The notes under the pieces are model-generated. The model was not told where the DNA came from, did no database searches, and was given only the letters and a program-made list of their open reading frames with translations. This document shows positions 45,313-58,208 of a stretch of 64,000 nt of DNA, piece by piece (within the stretch, counting starts at the first letter, position 1; the number at the start of each line of letters is the position of its first letter). The stretch is from Gonapodya sp. JEL0774 (taxonomy: Eukaryota > Monoblepharomycota > Monoblepharidomycetes > Monoblepharidales > Gonapodyaceae): positions 112,613 through 176,612 of the forward strand of contig JADIIX010000036.1 of the NCBI GenBank assembly GCA_027604505.1, given 5' to 3'. The position numbers were made by a program, and so were the translations under genes.

Positions 45313-46086
45313 GACGAACTCTCTGGGGTTGAGAGACTGACGACCGAAAATACAAGCAGGTAGGCCAAAAGTGGGAGCTGACTGCGAATGCGAGTCCGAG
45401 TCGAGAAGTATATATGTCGACAGTGCCGCAACGTGACGGAAGGACCCCTTTCCTTGAGCCAGCCCGCTTAGATTTCACGCTCCTACTATCCCTGCGTTTC
45501 TGCTTTTGTGAAGATTTGCTACGCGAGTGCCGCCCTGCAAAACTACAACAAATCATTATACACTGAATCAACATCCACACGACCCCGCAAAACCAGGCCC
45601 ACCTCTACCAGATTCTAAAGCGAGTAATCCACTCAGATTCTCTTTATACCCTATTTTCCCGCTTCCGGGTGTTTTCTGTCCCGTTTCCACCTCAAATCAC
45701 GTTGGGGCGTCAACCACGCTCTCGATGTCGACAGAGAGAGGCCAATACAGACCCTCGGTGACCTGGAAATTCGTTCGAGAGAAGTGAAATCGGCTCGACT
45801 GCTACACGCCGTTCCCCGATTGTCGGTGTTTGAATCTTTTACTGTTCTGGGTGTTGGTCTGGGAGTTGTTCGAGTCACAGCACGGCGAGACCAGAACACC
45901 ATTGGGTTAAATTGTGACTCAAAATATTTCGACAAATAGTTCTCGACGTTACAGCAACTGTCCAAAATATGCTCATTCACTGGTAATTACAGCCTGACAC
46001 TTTAAGGAGCCATGGGCTCGGGAGTTGTGCAGGAGCGCTGTGAGCCGATTACAAATATCAACAAGAACCCGCATCAACTCAAGCAA
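45313..46086. other. Divergent intergenic region
   Basis: This 0.8-kb region lies between the TTC5-like gene (minus) and the thioredoxin-UBX gene (plus). An in-frame ATG at 46012 could lengthen the thioredoxin protein by 25 residues. No other coding signal, tRNA or repeat was seen. Confidence 0.45.
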
Positions 46087-47744
46087 ATGGCGCCTGCTGT
46101 CCGCGATGTTTCGTCTGATGCCGATTTTGACAAAGAGCTTTCATCCGCAAAATCGAGACCTGTGAGCCCTCTCCAAGCACATATATTTATCGCCAGATAC
46201 ATTCTGAACCAATTGCTGATTCCCTTCCGTCCCGCGTCAACAATGAAATCTAGGTTGTCGTTGACTTCTACGCTGACTGGTGCGGTATGTGCTTCTACAG
46301 AGCGGTCCACGTTTACCCCAAAGCTTACTTCGCTCTTTGCTCGGCTGGGTCATTCATAAACTACACCTTTCGAGGACCGTGCAAATTCATTTCACCCGAG
46401 TTTGAGCGCATGGCTCCCAAGGTATCTGTCAAACGGATGAACAGGGAGAGCTGTCGAGTACGGAATGCATTGAATGGCGGACCAGTACAAGATAATACCC
46501 TAACCACAAAGCGTTCGGGTGGCCTTTTTTGAGGATAAATTATGGTGGAAAATGCGTGAATGGGAAAATGCGAGAATCGACTCTCGAGAGGTGTTGGAGG
46601 TTGGAGCAGTAATGAAGGTGCTTCCTAACCCTTCGAACCCGTTCCTCATCAATCACTTAGTACCCCGCGCTCGTCTTCCTCAAAGTTAATGTTGACAACC
46701 TCCCCTCCACCTCCGCCCGCGCCTCCGTTCGCGCCATGCCCACGTTCGCCGTTTTCATACGTGGGAGCAAGGTAGACGAAGTCGTGGGAGCTGACAAGGG
46801 CGCCTTAGAAAGCATGGTCGCGAAGCACGCCAAAGCTGCGGGGCCCGCCGGTGGCCCCGGCTACTGGAATGAAATGTCAGGCGGTCGGAAGCTGGGCGGG
46901 GACACTTCTGCGGGAGAATCTAGTGGTACTAGCTCCGCAGACACGCCTTCCCCTGCCTCAGGCTCCATGCTCGGTGCCGCGGCGTCGCTCGTGGGATCGT
47001 TTTTAGGAAGTGTGGGTGGTTTGGCTGTGGGATCTGGTGCTGATGCGACAGCAGAAGAGAGGATTCCAGGAGGGTTCAGTGAGAATGCCGGAGGTAGCAC
47101 CGTTGGAGAGGTGAGTTTATTCGTAGTGAATTTTATAGAGGGGTATACAGGACGGAACAATGTACCCTTCGAGTAGCCGTCGTGACTTGCTTGCCGTCCA
47201 CGACTTGCGTCCAGACTGCGGGCGCTCAAGTGTTATATGAACTAACATCCCCTCCCCTCCACCCTCTCGATGTCGCACCTGCATCCCATACTTTCCTTCC
47301 CCTGACCCCCAGTCTGCCTCCGCAGCTCCCTCCACCGCAACCATTACAACAACCTATGACGCACCTTGCTCTGCTCCTGGCCCTCAAACTACCCTCGCCG
47401 TCCGTCTAGCAACAGGCGCGGTCATCACTGGCACATTCTCCACGCAGGACAAGATGGGCACAGTGGTGGAGTGGGTGGCTGGGAAGGTTGGCAAGAAGGT
47501 GGACGTGGGGACCACTTTCCCACGAAAGTGAGTACGATTTTGTATCCATGAAAAGTTTAAGTACTGATGCTTTTTGAAATTTATGTTGGATCGCGTTGTC
47601 CGACTCGCTTCCCCAACCCAAATTCTTCTCACCCCACCGACTTTCTTGTCATACACTGTCCATAGGAAGTACACTGGCGCACTACTGGATAGAACACTTG
47701 CGGAAGAGGGACTGGCAAATCGGGGGCAGGTTGTGGTGATGTAG
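46087..47744 (+). CDS. Thioredoxin-UBX fusion protein
   Basis: Exons 46087-46161, 46254-46284, 46375-46421, 46661-47110, 47313-47527 and 47666-47744 give 298 residues. The N-terminal thioredoxin domain reads AVRDVSSDADFDKEL, RPVVVDFYADWCGPCKFI, YPALVFLKVNVDNLP, VRAMPTFAVFIRGSKVDEVV and ends near residue 110. The active site WCGPC is intact and is split by an intron. A Gly/Ser/Ala linker of about 80 residues follows. The last 85 residues are a UBX domain: TTLAVRLATGAVITGTFSTQ, TFPRKKYTGALLDRTLAEEG and LANRGQVVVM, including the FPRK turn used for Cdc48/p97 binding. This combination suggests redox chemistry targeted to Cdc48. The common thioredoxin partner domain PITH is absent. Confidence 0.85.
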
Positions 47745-48208
47745 CGGGCTCGGCCGCTGATGACGAGGGGACTGGTGTACGGCACCATACTGCCCGGTTT
47801 TGAATCCAGTGGAGCTTGCATTCAGCGGTATCAAGCGTACGCATGCTTAAGAGAGGTTACGTGGAGTATTCCTTGTTTAGGTTTTGATGTGTATGGGGTA
47901 CGGAGGATGACTTCTGGGAGCACTCTCTGAGTTGCAATAATAATTTTGGTCATGCTCCGGATTCACAAAGGTCAAGTAGCGAACCTGTAGCCATTCTGCA
48001 TCCCGAGCAATTTGTGTTGGGTATTACGTAAAGTTTACGACATATTGGGCACGCGGACCCGGATCAGTCTCCCAACCAAGAACATCTGCCAAACCCAAAG
48101 TGTAGCTGAAGCGGAGAGTGACAAGCACAACCGCAAAACAGAACCGCTAATTGTCAGTCCATCTCATTCCATATCAATTCCAACTATTCTCACGCGCCAG
48201 TAACTCAA
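47745..48208. other. Intergenic gap
   Basis: This gap lies between two plus-strand genes. No coding exon, RNA gene or repeat was recognised. Confidence 0.45.
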
Positions 48209-48838
48209 ATGGATACCCCATCTGCTGTTGACACCGTCTCCGTTACTGTGGCACCTTCTCCGCTGAAATTCGTGGTCGTTTTCGGCTCTATGCGTCGCGA
48301 TCGCATTGGAATCCGCCTCGCACGATTCATCGTCGCACAGATCCGCAGTCGCGGGCACATCTGCACCCTCCTTGATGCGATGGAAGAAAATTTGCCGCTC
48401 TTGGACCGCATGTACAAGGAATATGCCAAAGGCACCGCGCCGGCGAATCTAGAACGCATTGCCGGTTTGCTCCGCGCAGCAGATGGGTTTGTCATCGTCG
48501 CTGGAGAGTACAATCACTCCATACAACCCGGCCTGTCCAACATCATCGATCACTTCCTTGAAGAGTGGTTTTGGCGACCCAGTGGCATTGCCGCCTACTC
48601 TGCGGGTCAGTGGGGCGGGACTCGCGCCGCATCTCAGTTGCGAATGTTGCTTGGAGAGATCGGAACAGTGCCGGTACCAAGTGAGGTTCTCGTGCCGCAC
48701 TGCGAGAAGCAGTTTGAGGAGGACGGGACGCCGAAAGCAGACGAATGGGGAAGGAGAGCGGGCAGATTTTTGAGCGAGTTAGAATGGTACGCAAAAGCCT
48801 TGAGGACGGAGAGAGAGAAAGGGCCGACACCGTATTAG
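48209..48838 (+). CDS. NADPH-dependent FMN reductase-like flavoprotein
   Basis: A single uninterrupted exon of 209 residues, unusual in this intron-rich neighbourhood. Flavodoxin-fold signatures are FVVVFGSMRRDRIGIRLARF (the GSxR phosphate-binding loop), LLRAADGFVIVAGEYNHSIQ and PGLSNIIDHFLEEW (EYNxSxPxxLxNxID), and AYSAGQWGGTRAASQLRMLL. Such enzymes reduce FMN, quinones, azo compounds or metals with NADPH. The lack of introns could mean a retrocopy or acquisition from bacteria; base composition does not look obviously different by eye. The substrate cannot be predicted. Confidence 0.9.
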   Translation: MDTPSAVDTVSVTVAPSPLKFVVVFGSMRRDRIGIRLARFIVAQIRSRGHICTLLDAMEENLPLLDRMYKEYAKGTAPANLERIAGLLRAADGFVIVAGEYNHSIQPGLSNIIDHFLEEWFWRPSGIAAYSAGQWGGTRAASQLRMLLGEIGTVPVPSEVLVPHCEKQFEEDGTPKADEWGRRAGRFLSELEWYAKALRTEREKGPTPY

Positions 48839-49512
48839 GTTCTTGGAGTAGGCGATCGCTCCTTCAGGTGGCTGATTCATGTGGGCGATGTTTTCCTCGA
48901 AAGCTTCTTGCCCGTGATTAAAGCTAGTTGGCACGGACATATGAACGAACTTGTGCGGAGGACGGAGACGAAGAAAAGACCCGCTGGAACCACATAGGAC
49001 TTAGCTGCTAAGTACTATTTTGACTGTAAGACGTTTTCGTAGTCTTGAGGTTGACTCCTGGTTGCTTTCTTTCATGTATATATCAGTTTTTCGCCAGTCG
49101 TTGCTCAGACTCTCTGTTTCCAACTACTGAAGATCAATGAATGTACACGGTAAACTTTGTTTACTGTAATCGGGCTTTTGGTATGTTCGTATGGGGCAGG
49201 TTATGTAATCGGAAGCAAAATTGAGTAGACAATAAAGATATCACAATATCCTTTATGTGTCATTCACTGGAGTCCATCATCGTATCGGGACACGAAAATA
49301 TGCACTGTACATATATGGACATGGAACACAAAATGGGTGCAAAATGAGGTCGTAAAGTGTTTGGTCAGGGTCCACCAACATTCTGGTTCCTCTTCCGCTC
49401 GCCACATTTCCGCGAATTGTTTCGTCTCTTCATCTCTGCTACCGTGCGAGAATTCGAGAGTTTTGCTTCTTCTCGTCTTGTGTCGGCGCTTTCAAGATCA
49501 TTCTGGTAGCAC
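48839..49512. other. Intergenic gap
   Basis: This 0.7-kb stretch lies between the flavin reductase and zinc-finger genes. It is AT-rich with several TATA-like words near 49070-49330. No gene, tRNA or repeat was recognised. Confidence 0.45.
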
Positions 49513-50901
<1,389 letters not shown>

Positions 50902-51311
50902 AGGCACACTGTGGTCGCGCACACTTTTGTGCAGCAAATGTCGAAGGCACAGATAAAAGTGGACGTCCTGACATCGAGGTAAACACAACACCCACCTAAT
51001 ATCTCGGCACCCGACGATTTTGGCAAGCATACTACTAATATATCCAATGCAAAGACTGTGCGAGGCATTTATTCTTGTACTCTATGTGGCCTTTCCCCGA
51101 TTTAGAAGGGCATTTGGAGCAGAACGTACATCAAGTTAGTTACTAGGGTTGGAATTGCCATCAAGCTGCATATTGAATTGAAATTGATTTTGGTGTTTCC
51201 TTACACGTACAAAAACAGTTGTGTATGGCGCTGTGCACGGCGATGCACATGCTGTGGTCTCGTCAAGCTGATCGGCCGCGGAGCCTCCCCCGGTTCTCGT
51301 TGATCAACTCT
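50902..51311. other. Gap with possible 5' exon of the hydroxylase gene
   Basis: This stretch follows the zinc-finger gene. The hydroxylase reading frame is open upstream to 51219, so a leader exon could start here. Nothing else was recognised. Confidence 0.4.
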
Positions 51312-52419
51312 TTATCGATGTCCACGTTTTCCACCAGGCCGAACTCTCCGCTATTCCTGCCATCGCGCATCCTCCAATCTATTGTGCAATGTCTGTCCCA
51401 GCCCAACTCTCACGTTCGCCTACCCAAGGTTCTGGTGTTCATGATTCTCCGAAATGTCACTGTTTCCCTGGTTCGCATTCCATACTCTCGAATGATCGCG
51501 TGGGTGGATAAGAATCCCAAGTGGAAGACGGCATGGAAAATACAGAAAAAAGAGTGGGATCCGGTCCAAATGAAGGAAATGGACCCGACTGTAGTCGGAT
51601 CACTCCAAAGCGTGAGTATCAAATCAGTAGCACAACGTCCCCGGCATTAATACCGTTCGCATTTCTTAAGCTCCTCGTAGAAGCCCTTCTTTTGTACCCC
51701 ATAGTATCGTCTTATGGGATTCTGGATTTTGAGAAGAAACCCCTTCCCACTTCGCTGGGGAAATGGATCAAAGGTTTCTTAACCGTCTTTCTCCTCGCGG
51801 ATTGTCTTGATTTCTGGCAGCACTTTGCTTCTCATAGAGTCAAGTGGCTCTGTACGTTCCCCCTTTTACTTCACATTGATGGAGTTGTGCTGACACGAGG
51901 TGGTATTTCCACAGACACTTACCACAAAGTGCATCACCGTGTCGTCACACCGTTCCCCACATCCGGCGCATACAGTCATCAGATTGATGCCTGGTGGGTG
52001 TATGTGTGGACTCACCTTGTCCCTGCAATCGTGTTCCGCCCGGATCTCCTGTCCTATTTGACCTGGAGAGCGGTGGTGGAGTACGCCGTTCTGGCAGTGC
52101 ACTCAGGATACCGCGTGGTGTGTACTCTCATGCGACACTGTGCTTGTTTGCAGTGTACAGTGAGAGACAGGATGCTGACCAAACTTTGGAACCCACGCAT
52201 CTCTTTTATAACAACAATCAGCCCTGGGACGTATGGAATGTTCTACCCCTTACGTACACATCCATCCACCACGACTTTCATCACTCCCAAAATGTTGGAT
52301 CTTATGGGCAACTATTGAGTGTGTGGGATAGACTTTGTGGGACATTAAAGGCGTGCGACGAATGGGAGACCAGACGAGCAAAATTAGAAGATGACTTGCC
52401 TACGGTACGGGAGGAATAG
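51312..52419 (+). CDS. Fatty acid hydroxylase/sterol desaturase family protein
   Basis: Integral membrane di-iron oxygenase of the ER; the closest pattern I recognise is sphinganine C4-hydroxylase. Exons 51312-51611, 51671-51851, 51915-52117 and 52222-52419 give about 293 residues. Visible are membrane stretches (LKGF/FLTVFLLADCLDFWQHF type), the His boxes WQHFASHR, YHKVHHRVV and SIHHDFHHSQNVGSYGQ, and HSGYRVPWD. The usual first box HRLMH is shortened: the sequence runs from SHRVKWLY directly to TYHKVHH, so the first HX3H may be supplied by HFASH instead. The start codon is uncertain; 51219 is an alternative. The substrate (sterol, fatty acid or sphingoid base) cannot be fixed from sequence alone. 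Confidence 0.8.
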
Positions 52420-52593
52420 TAGGTTTCATGTATCAAATAGAGGTTGCTCTGGCTGCAATGTTTGCACCGTTCCTCCCTTTGGGCGAGTTGGTGTGGTCAC
52501 AAACCACCTCGAACTTCACACTGAAAGCACAAGTACATTTCAGCTCATTCAAATAATATTAATATAATGTCCAAGAAGAAATAATGGTGCAAA

Positions 52594-54713
52594 TCACAAC
52601 TTGGGCTCTGGACCTTCCTCGTCAACAAAGACCTTGCCTGGGTTCACTGAACGCAGAACAATGTTTAAATCGCCCATACGGAGCACACTTTTCCACACAA
52701 TTCCAAATCGGTACTTACTGATACCCTTTGGATCAACGGCCTTCTTTAATCTCCTCATTAGCAAGATAGCATCCTCACCAAGTTCCTTCACGAGTAAGTG
52801 ACGTTTACCCGATCCCACACCGTGTTCTCCGGCTGATTTTCGACGAGTGAAGGGGATAGATGAAGTCCTTCCAACAAAACAAGTCAGGTCGATGAATACT
52901 CACTGCAGGTGCCTTCCATCGCAATGGCGGCCTCTGCCATCTCGTCCCTAAACGCCTCCGACACCTTGATCTCCTTCTCATCACTCTCATCAACCAGCAA
53001 AAAGCAGTGGAAGTTTCCGTCCCCCGCGTGTGCCACAATCGGGGCCACCACACCATGCTTCACGATCAGCTGTCGTGTCACAGCCAGAATATCTGGCAAG
53101 CGGGAGGGTGGTACGGCGACATCGGTTGTCAAAGTGGCGATACGAGGTTTGGATGGATTTGGGCCGTGGGAGGCACCAGCGCGGAGGGATTTTGCGGCGA
53201 AAAGAGCGCGTTTTCGAACCGACCAAAGTTTCTCGGCTTGAATGGGATCCTTCGTGATGGAGAGGTCTTCGCACCCTGGTGTGAGGGGCATGAAAGGATA
53301 AAAGATCAGCCAACGTGTACCCCTGTTACAAGACACTCGACTCATCAGAGGATCAATCAAGCAAACCCACCGAACTCTTTATCCCTCGCCAGCGCCTCCA
53401 CCTCCCTAATTTGCCCTTCCACATCCGCCTCACTAGTTCCAGCAAAGTCTAACAACACCACACTCTTCTCCACCATGTCTTGGTCGAACGCCAAATTTAC
53501 CGACCGGACTGCAACTTCGTCCATGACTTCAAGTCGCTGGAGAGGGATGGAGAGGCGGACGAGCATGGCGGAGAACCGCGCAGCATGATCTAGTGTGGGG
53601 AATTGGAATTTGGCAGCGGCAGAAATCTAGGAGGTTTTGGGCCGAAGATGGTGAAGAATAGAGGAGGTACAGTTGGGAAGCCAACGAGTCAAGCAAAACA
53701 TTCACCACCCTCACCGTGGGGATCTTCTTCAATCTCAACGTCGCCTGCGTAATGACTCCCAAAGTACCTTCACTACCCACAAATAAGCGGGTGAGGTCGT
53801 AACCTGCACTAGACTTTGTCGCTCGGCTGCGTGTGCGAATGATTTCACCGGTGGGCAGTACCACACGGAGAGAAAGAACATTCTCTTTCATGGTACCTTC
53901 ATGGTTTTGGAGTTGTGATGGGATTTGAATTTGACGTATAGTGATTTTGAAGGGCACGGAGACTCACCATACCGCCACGCCAACGTTCCCGACGCGCAGG
54001 TTCCACACATTCCACCGACAGTAGCAGCGGCACCGGGATCGGGTGGGAAGAAAAGGCCGTGGTCTTTGAGTTCCCGGTTGAGTTCCATCCAGTTGATCCC
54101 TGATGGCGCGTAGCGCGTAGAACGGATGAAGTGGTGGTTTTGTGGATCAGTCAATTGAAGTGGGGCAAAGCAGAGACCGAAATGAATCCCTACCGGGCTC
54201 AACGACGCAATCAAGATCGCCCTGGATAGCGCGGATGAAATAGTCGTGTTGTGAATGGTCATTTTGTTGTAAAACAGAAGATGGGGAGGCAGACATACCG
54301 GGTGAACTGCTATCAACTTGTCAAACATGCTTAGGTCCAACACAACACATGCCTCCCTTCCCGGCACAACTTGCCCTTCCAAAGATGTTCCCGCTGGTGA
54401 CACAATTCACGGTATTGCGATGTTAAATCGCCGAAACCCCTCCCCGCAACTCGTTCATTCCCCACCCACCAGCAAACACCACCACGCCAACACCGTGCTT
54501 GTTACAAATTGTGAGTGCTTTGCTGACATCTTCCTCACTCATGATTGAAACGATTCCAACAGGCATGACTGGCTCGTGGTAACTGAGATCCTTGGAACGG
54601 ACTTTGAGCTGGGATGGGCTGGTCTCGACATTGATTTTCTCTGCCAGTTCCGTGAGGCAGGCAGCGATCGCAGCTGGAGAAGCGCGAGATTTGGGAACTG
54701 GGTGAACGGTCAT
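52594..54713 (-). CDS. DLD1: D-lactate dehydrogenase (FAD-dependent, cytochrome type)
   Basis: Oxidises D-lactate to pyruvate and passes electrons to cytochrome c. The FAD-binding part reads [68 protein letters not shown] and [19 protein letters not shown]. The C-terminal cap has [33 protein letters not shown] and, across an intron, [14 protein letters not shown], ending NPGKVF. About ten exons include a 28-nt one ([10 protein letters not shown]). The start at 54713 ([20 protein letters not shown]) gives no clear mitochondrial presequence; either an upstream exon is missing or the enzyme is not matrix-targeted. The glycolate oxidase/D-2-hydroxyglutarate branch is a less likely alternative. 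Confidence 0.88.
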
Positions 54714-54977
54714 TGTAAGTTCGCAAGTTCGGGAAGGTTTTCATATTCTGTGCCTCACTTATATGTATGAGGCAAATGTGTTGACTCATGCCCACCGAAA
54801 ACCCCCGTCTTGGGTACCAAAGCCCCGCTCATCTCGTACTAATGCATAATACACATATTACAATGCAAGTGGGTATTGCACTTGAGCTAATTTTATAAGC
54901 ATGAAGTAGATTGGAGAATGCAGAGCCCGATGTCCCACTAACACATGTTGGAATGACACCCGCTCGTGCAACTAATT

Positions 54978-57900
54978 TTACCCTTTGTTCTTCCCCGCCG
55001 GAGCGGGATAAACATTGTTCACCATTTCAGGCAGTTGCTCTTGCTGCCCACCTTTAGCGCCTTTCCTTTTCGCATACCGCATTAGCCCAACACCGACCAG
55101 AACTTTTGTCCCCCACAAACCCATCCAGACCCCTAAAACAACAGGTACCCAACGCCATGGCGGTTGTGTGACAGGTACATCCAGATACACGGGACTGTCG
55201 GAGCTGTAGTCAGAGTCCGTGTCCAATTCAAAGGGTGATGAGGACAAGTACCCGACCATGTGCAATGTTTCAATGGCCACGCGCAGCACGAGGCAGAAGA
55301 GAGGTAAAGGAACGAAGCCGATTCGCCGGGCAACCGCCGGCGAGGCGTCAGTGGCGGGTAGCTAAGCGAACAAGAGCATGGTAGACGGATTGAGCCATGA
55401 GAAGAGGGTGATGATATGGATACCCAACTTAGTTTAGTATTCCACGAGATGACAATAAGACACCTCCACATCAACATACCGGTGCCCCAATACCTCCCTC
55501 CTCTTCCTCCACCCTCCACTTCTCCCTTCCTCTCATATCGGCTAAGGGCCTCTCCCCCATTCTGTCCCTCCCTCGTGCTTCTGTTCCACCACTCTGCCCT
55601 TGTCCTGCTCCTAACTCTCCACACAAACCAGCAACAAATTTGGAGTACACCTCTGGTTCAATACCATTGAACTTTGTCACAAACGCATGCTTGAGCCAGT
55701 CCACCAGAACCTCTGATGAAAGGACGACGAGAGTCGGCAACGACACAGAGACTGCCAGATGCAGTGCAGGACTCGACCCCACACGGGCTACCCATGACAT
55801 CACCAGCGGAACGACTTCAACGACCCAAGTCATACCTGACAGCATAGCTCTCCCGATCGCCGGCGGTATCAATGCTGGATTCAACTGATCCACCTGTACA
55901 CCTGCAATGGCTCCAACAGCCGACCGGGCGACGTCAACCACATCCCGCGGATCGTAGGAAAACGGGAACAAGGATGCGGCGGACAACCACCAGCTCGCTT
56001 CTGCAGTAGACGGTGCGGACGAAGTGGTACCGGCACCCGAGAGCTCAAGGTAGTTGCGGCTGGCGATAATGAGGAGGTATATCGAGAGTTGGAACCGCTC
56101 AACGACATCTGAAATTGTATTGGGGGTGTAGCATGTGATGCATGGGGTCCGGGTTGAGTCGAGTAGAGCCAAAGATCGGCGTTATCCAGGTGCCCAGACA
56201 TCTCCCGACTTCTCCTGCCACATATCCAACTCACCCGCGCACGCTACCTGCCACACTCCATCCGAATCCATTTTCTTCCAGACCGCGCCTTTTACCTCCA
56301 CAAACTGGTTCGACAACAGCAAAGTGAGTAATGCGTTGGAATGTGAATTCACAGCGACGTTCAGCGTGGTTGTGGCGGCAAAAAGGGAGAGCGAATGAAG
56401 AACTGAAAGAGAATTGATTTTGGTAAGATCGGTCTCGGGGAGGAGCCCGAAAGAGAGATTGACCACACACTCACAAACGTAAACCACTCCCAACAAAGTT
56501 AACCCCACAAAGCCCACAACTGTCGAGCCACCGTGCGCTTGCCCATCAGAATCTCCCTGCCACTCGCCGGTTCGGCTGTGGTCAAACGCTGATCCCGAGG
56601 AAGGGGTGTCACCGGATTCGGGTTTCGGTCCTCCCCCGAGTGTGGATGAGGAAAAGAGAGAGTCGAGAATATCGTGTCCCAGTGATTGGAATAGCTTGTC
56701 AAGGACCTAGTTGTAGCATTGAGTCGAGTTTCGAAACGGGGTGTTTGTGTTGGAACCAACTTCGACCTCCAACCGATTTCCGCCCAGTTCACTCACCTCA
56801 AGAACATTAAAAATGACATACAGCTTCACTACGCTTTGTGCCCTTACCGAATGATACACCGCGCTGGCATCCACCCGTAACAGCATTGCCACTGCCGAAA
56901 CCACGAGCACCAGCTTCACCAAATCGGCTCTTTCCGCCGTGTCCAGTGCGAACCTTTTCCTTTGGCTTTGGGGAAAAGCGAAAGAACCACACGTCCACAA
57001 GACGATCTTGCCTACTGCAATACACCAGCGGACCGGAAGGGCGGTGAAACACCACAGGAATGCGTCTGTGCACACGGCCAAGCCCAGCCACAAGAACCGC
57101 TCGAGTTCCAGAGGTGCGCGGAGAAATCGACGCACCCGGCGAGCGTGGAGGTCGGGATTGCGTGGAGAGAGTTGTGGGTGGAGGACGGTGGAGGTTAGAT
57201 GATGGAAAATTAGCTGACGGGTGGATCGAGGGGCTTTGCGCATTGATGCGGTGGACGAGAATACTTGGCTGGGTGTACGAGTGGTAGGTGCTGTCCACAG
57301 TTGGGAGGGGAACACAGGATTTGGGGTTGGTGGCCGTTTGGAAGGGGTCGGGGGTCGTGGTAGCGTCTGTCTACTCGACATATTGAGATTGGTATCGTCG
57401 AATGCTTTGCCACTTCGAGAAAGAATTCCCCTCTCCGGTGTGCGTGATCGGGCACTGAGTGATAATCCGTCCCCCGAAATACCGTCTTGGAACGAAAACA
57501 CTCGCGATTGCTTTCGTTGAGAGAGCAACGGAACCTCCGATAATTGAGATTGAGAGAACGGGTTAACATCGAGAGACCAAGTCGACACAGTGGATTTGCG
57601 TCTGTAATTAAAGGCTTCAGGCACATTTTGATCAGTAGCAGGGTCCTGATAGTCTCTTGATTCGCGAGAGACTTCGGGTGCTTGAAGTCCGTCATCCTCT
57701 GAAAATAAGCTGGTATCCGAAAGCACGTACGAAGTATCGGGAGACGGCAAGGCAGGATGTTCTTGAATCGGAGGTTCAAACGGCTGCGCGAGCGGGGGGA
57801 GACTAAAGTGCGAACTGGGACTGGGTTTTATAGTGTCAAGGAGCAAGTCCTTTTTGAGTGACGGACCGTCCATGTCCACACAATTGTCGTCTTCAGCATC

Positions 57901-58077
57901 ATCAGATCCATGCACGAGTTCATCATCGCTGTCCGTGCTTTGGAGGGTTCCATTCATTGGTAGAGACAACGACGCGTTTTCAAACTCCGAACCGTGCCCG
58001 GGGACCAGCTGCTCTTCATCATTTTCCAGTTTTTCTAGTGGCCTCATCCTTTGAGCCAGGACAGCCTTGACTGGCAT
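54978..58077 (-). CDS. TAPT1/Emp65-family multipass membrane protein
   Basis: The start at 58077 (MPVKAVLAQRMRPLEKLEND) is followed by about 300 disordered residues. The conserved TAPT1 (DUF747) core begins RRVRRFLRAPLELERFLWLG, CTDAFLWCFTALPVRW and LVKLVLVVSAVAMLLRVDAS. It continues over introns with VLDKLFQSLGHDILDSLF, FLHSLSLFAATTTLNVAVNS, NALLTLLLSNQFVEVKGAVW, VERFQLSIYLLIIASRNYLE and LVDWLKHAFVTKFNGI. Six or more membrane helices are evident. Vertebrate TAPT1 is linked to ciliary basal bodies and skeletal patterning; yeast Emp65 works in ER protein quality control. Either role is possible in a flagellated fungus. Exon 1 is 58077-56797; the stop is at 54980-54978. Confidence 0.88.
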
Positions 58078-58208
58078 TCGCGAACCTGTTTGGATGAGAT
58101 TGCTTAAAATGTAATAAGATCCTGTAACGATCGTCCCCACTTCGAACAAATGCACATGGAGATGCCACTGCAGCAATAATATCACTCAAAAGCAGAATAC
58201 TTTTGAAA
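58078..58208. promoter_or_regulatory. 131-bp shared upstream region of two divergent genes
   Basis: Only 131 bp separate the ATG of the TAPT1-family gene (minus) from the ATG of the BtuF-like gene (plus), so the two probably share a bidirectional promoter. No specific motif was identified. Confidence 0.4.
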
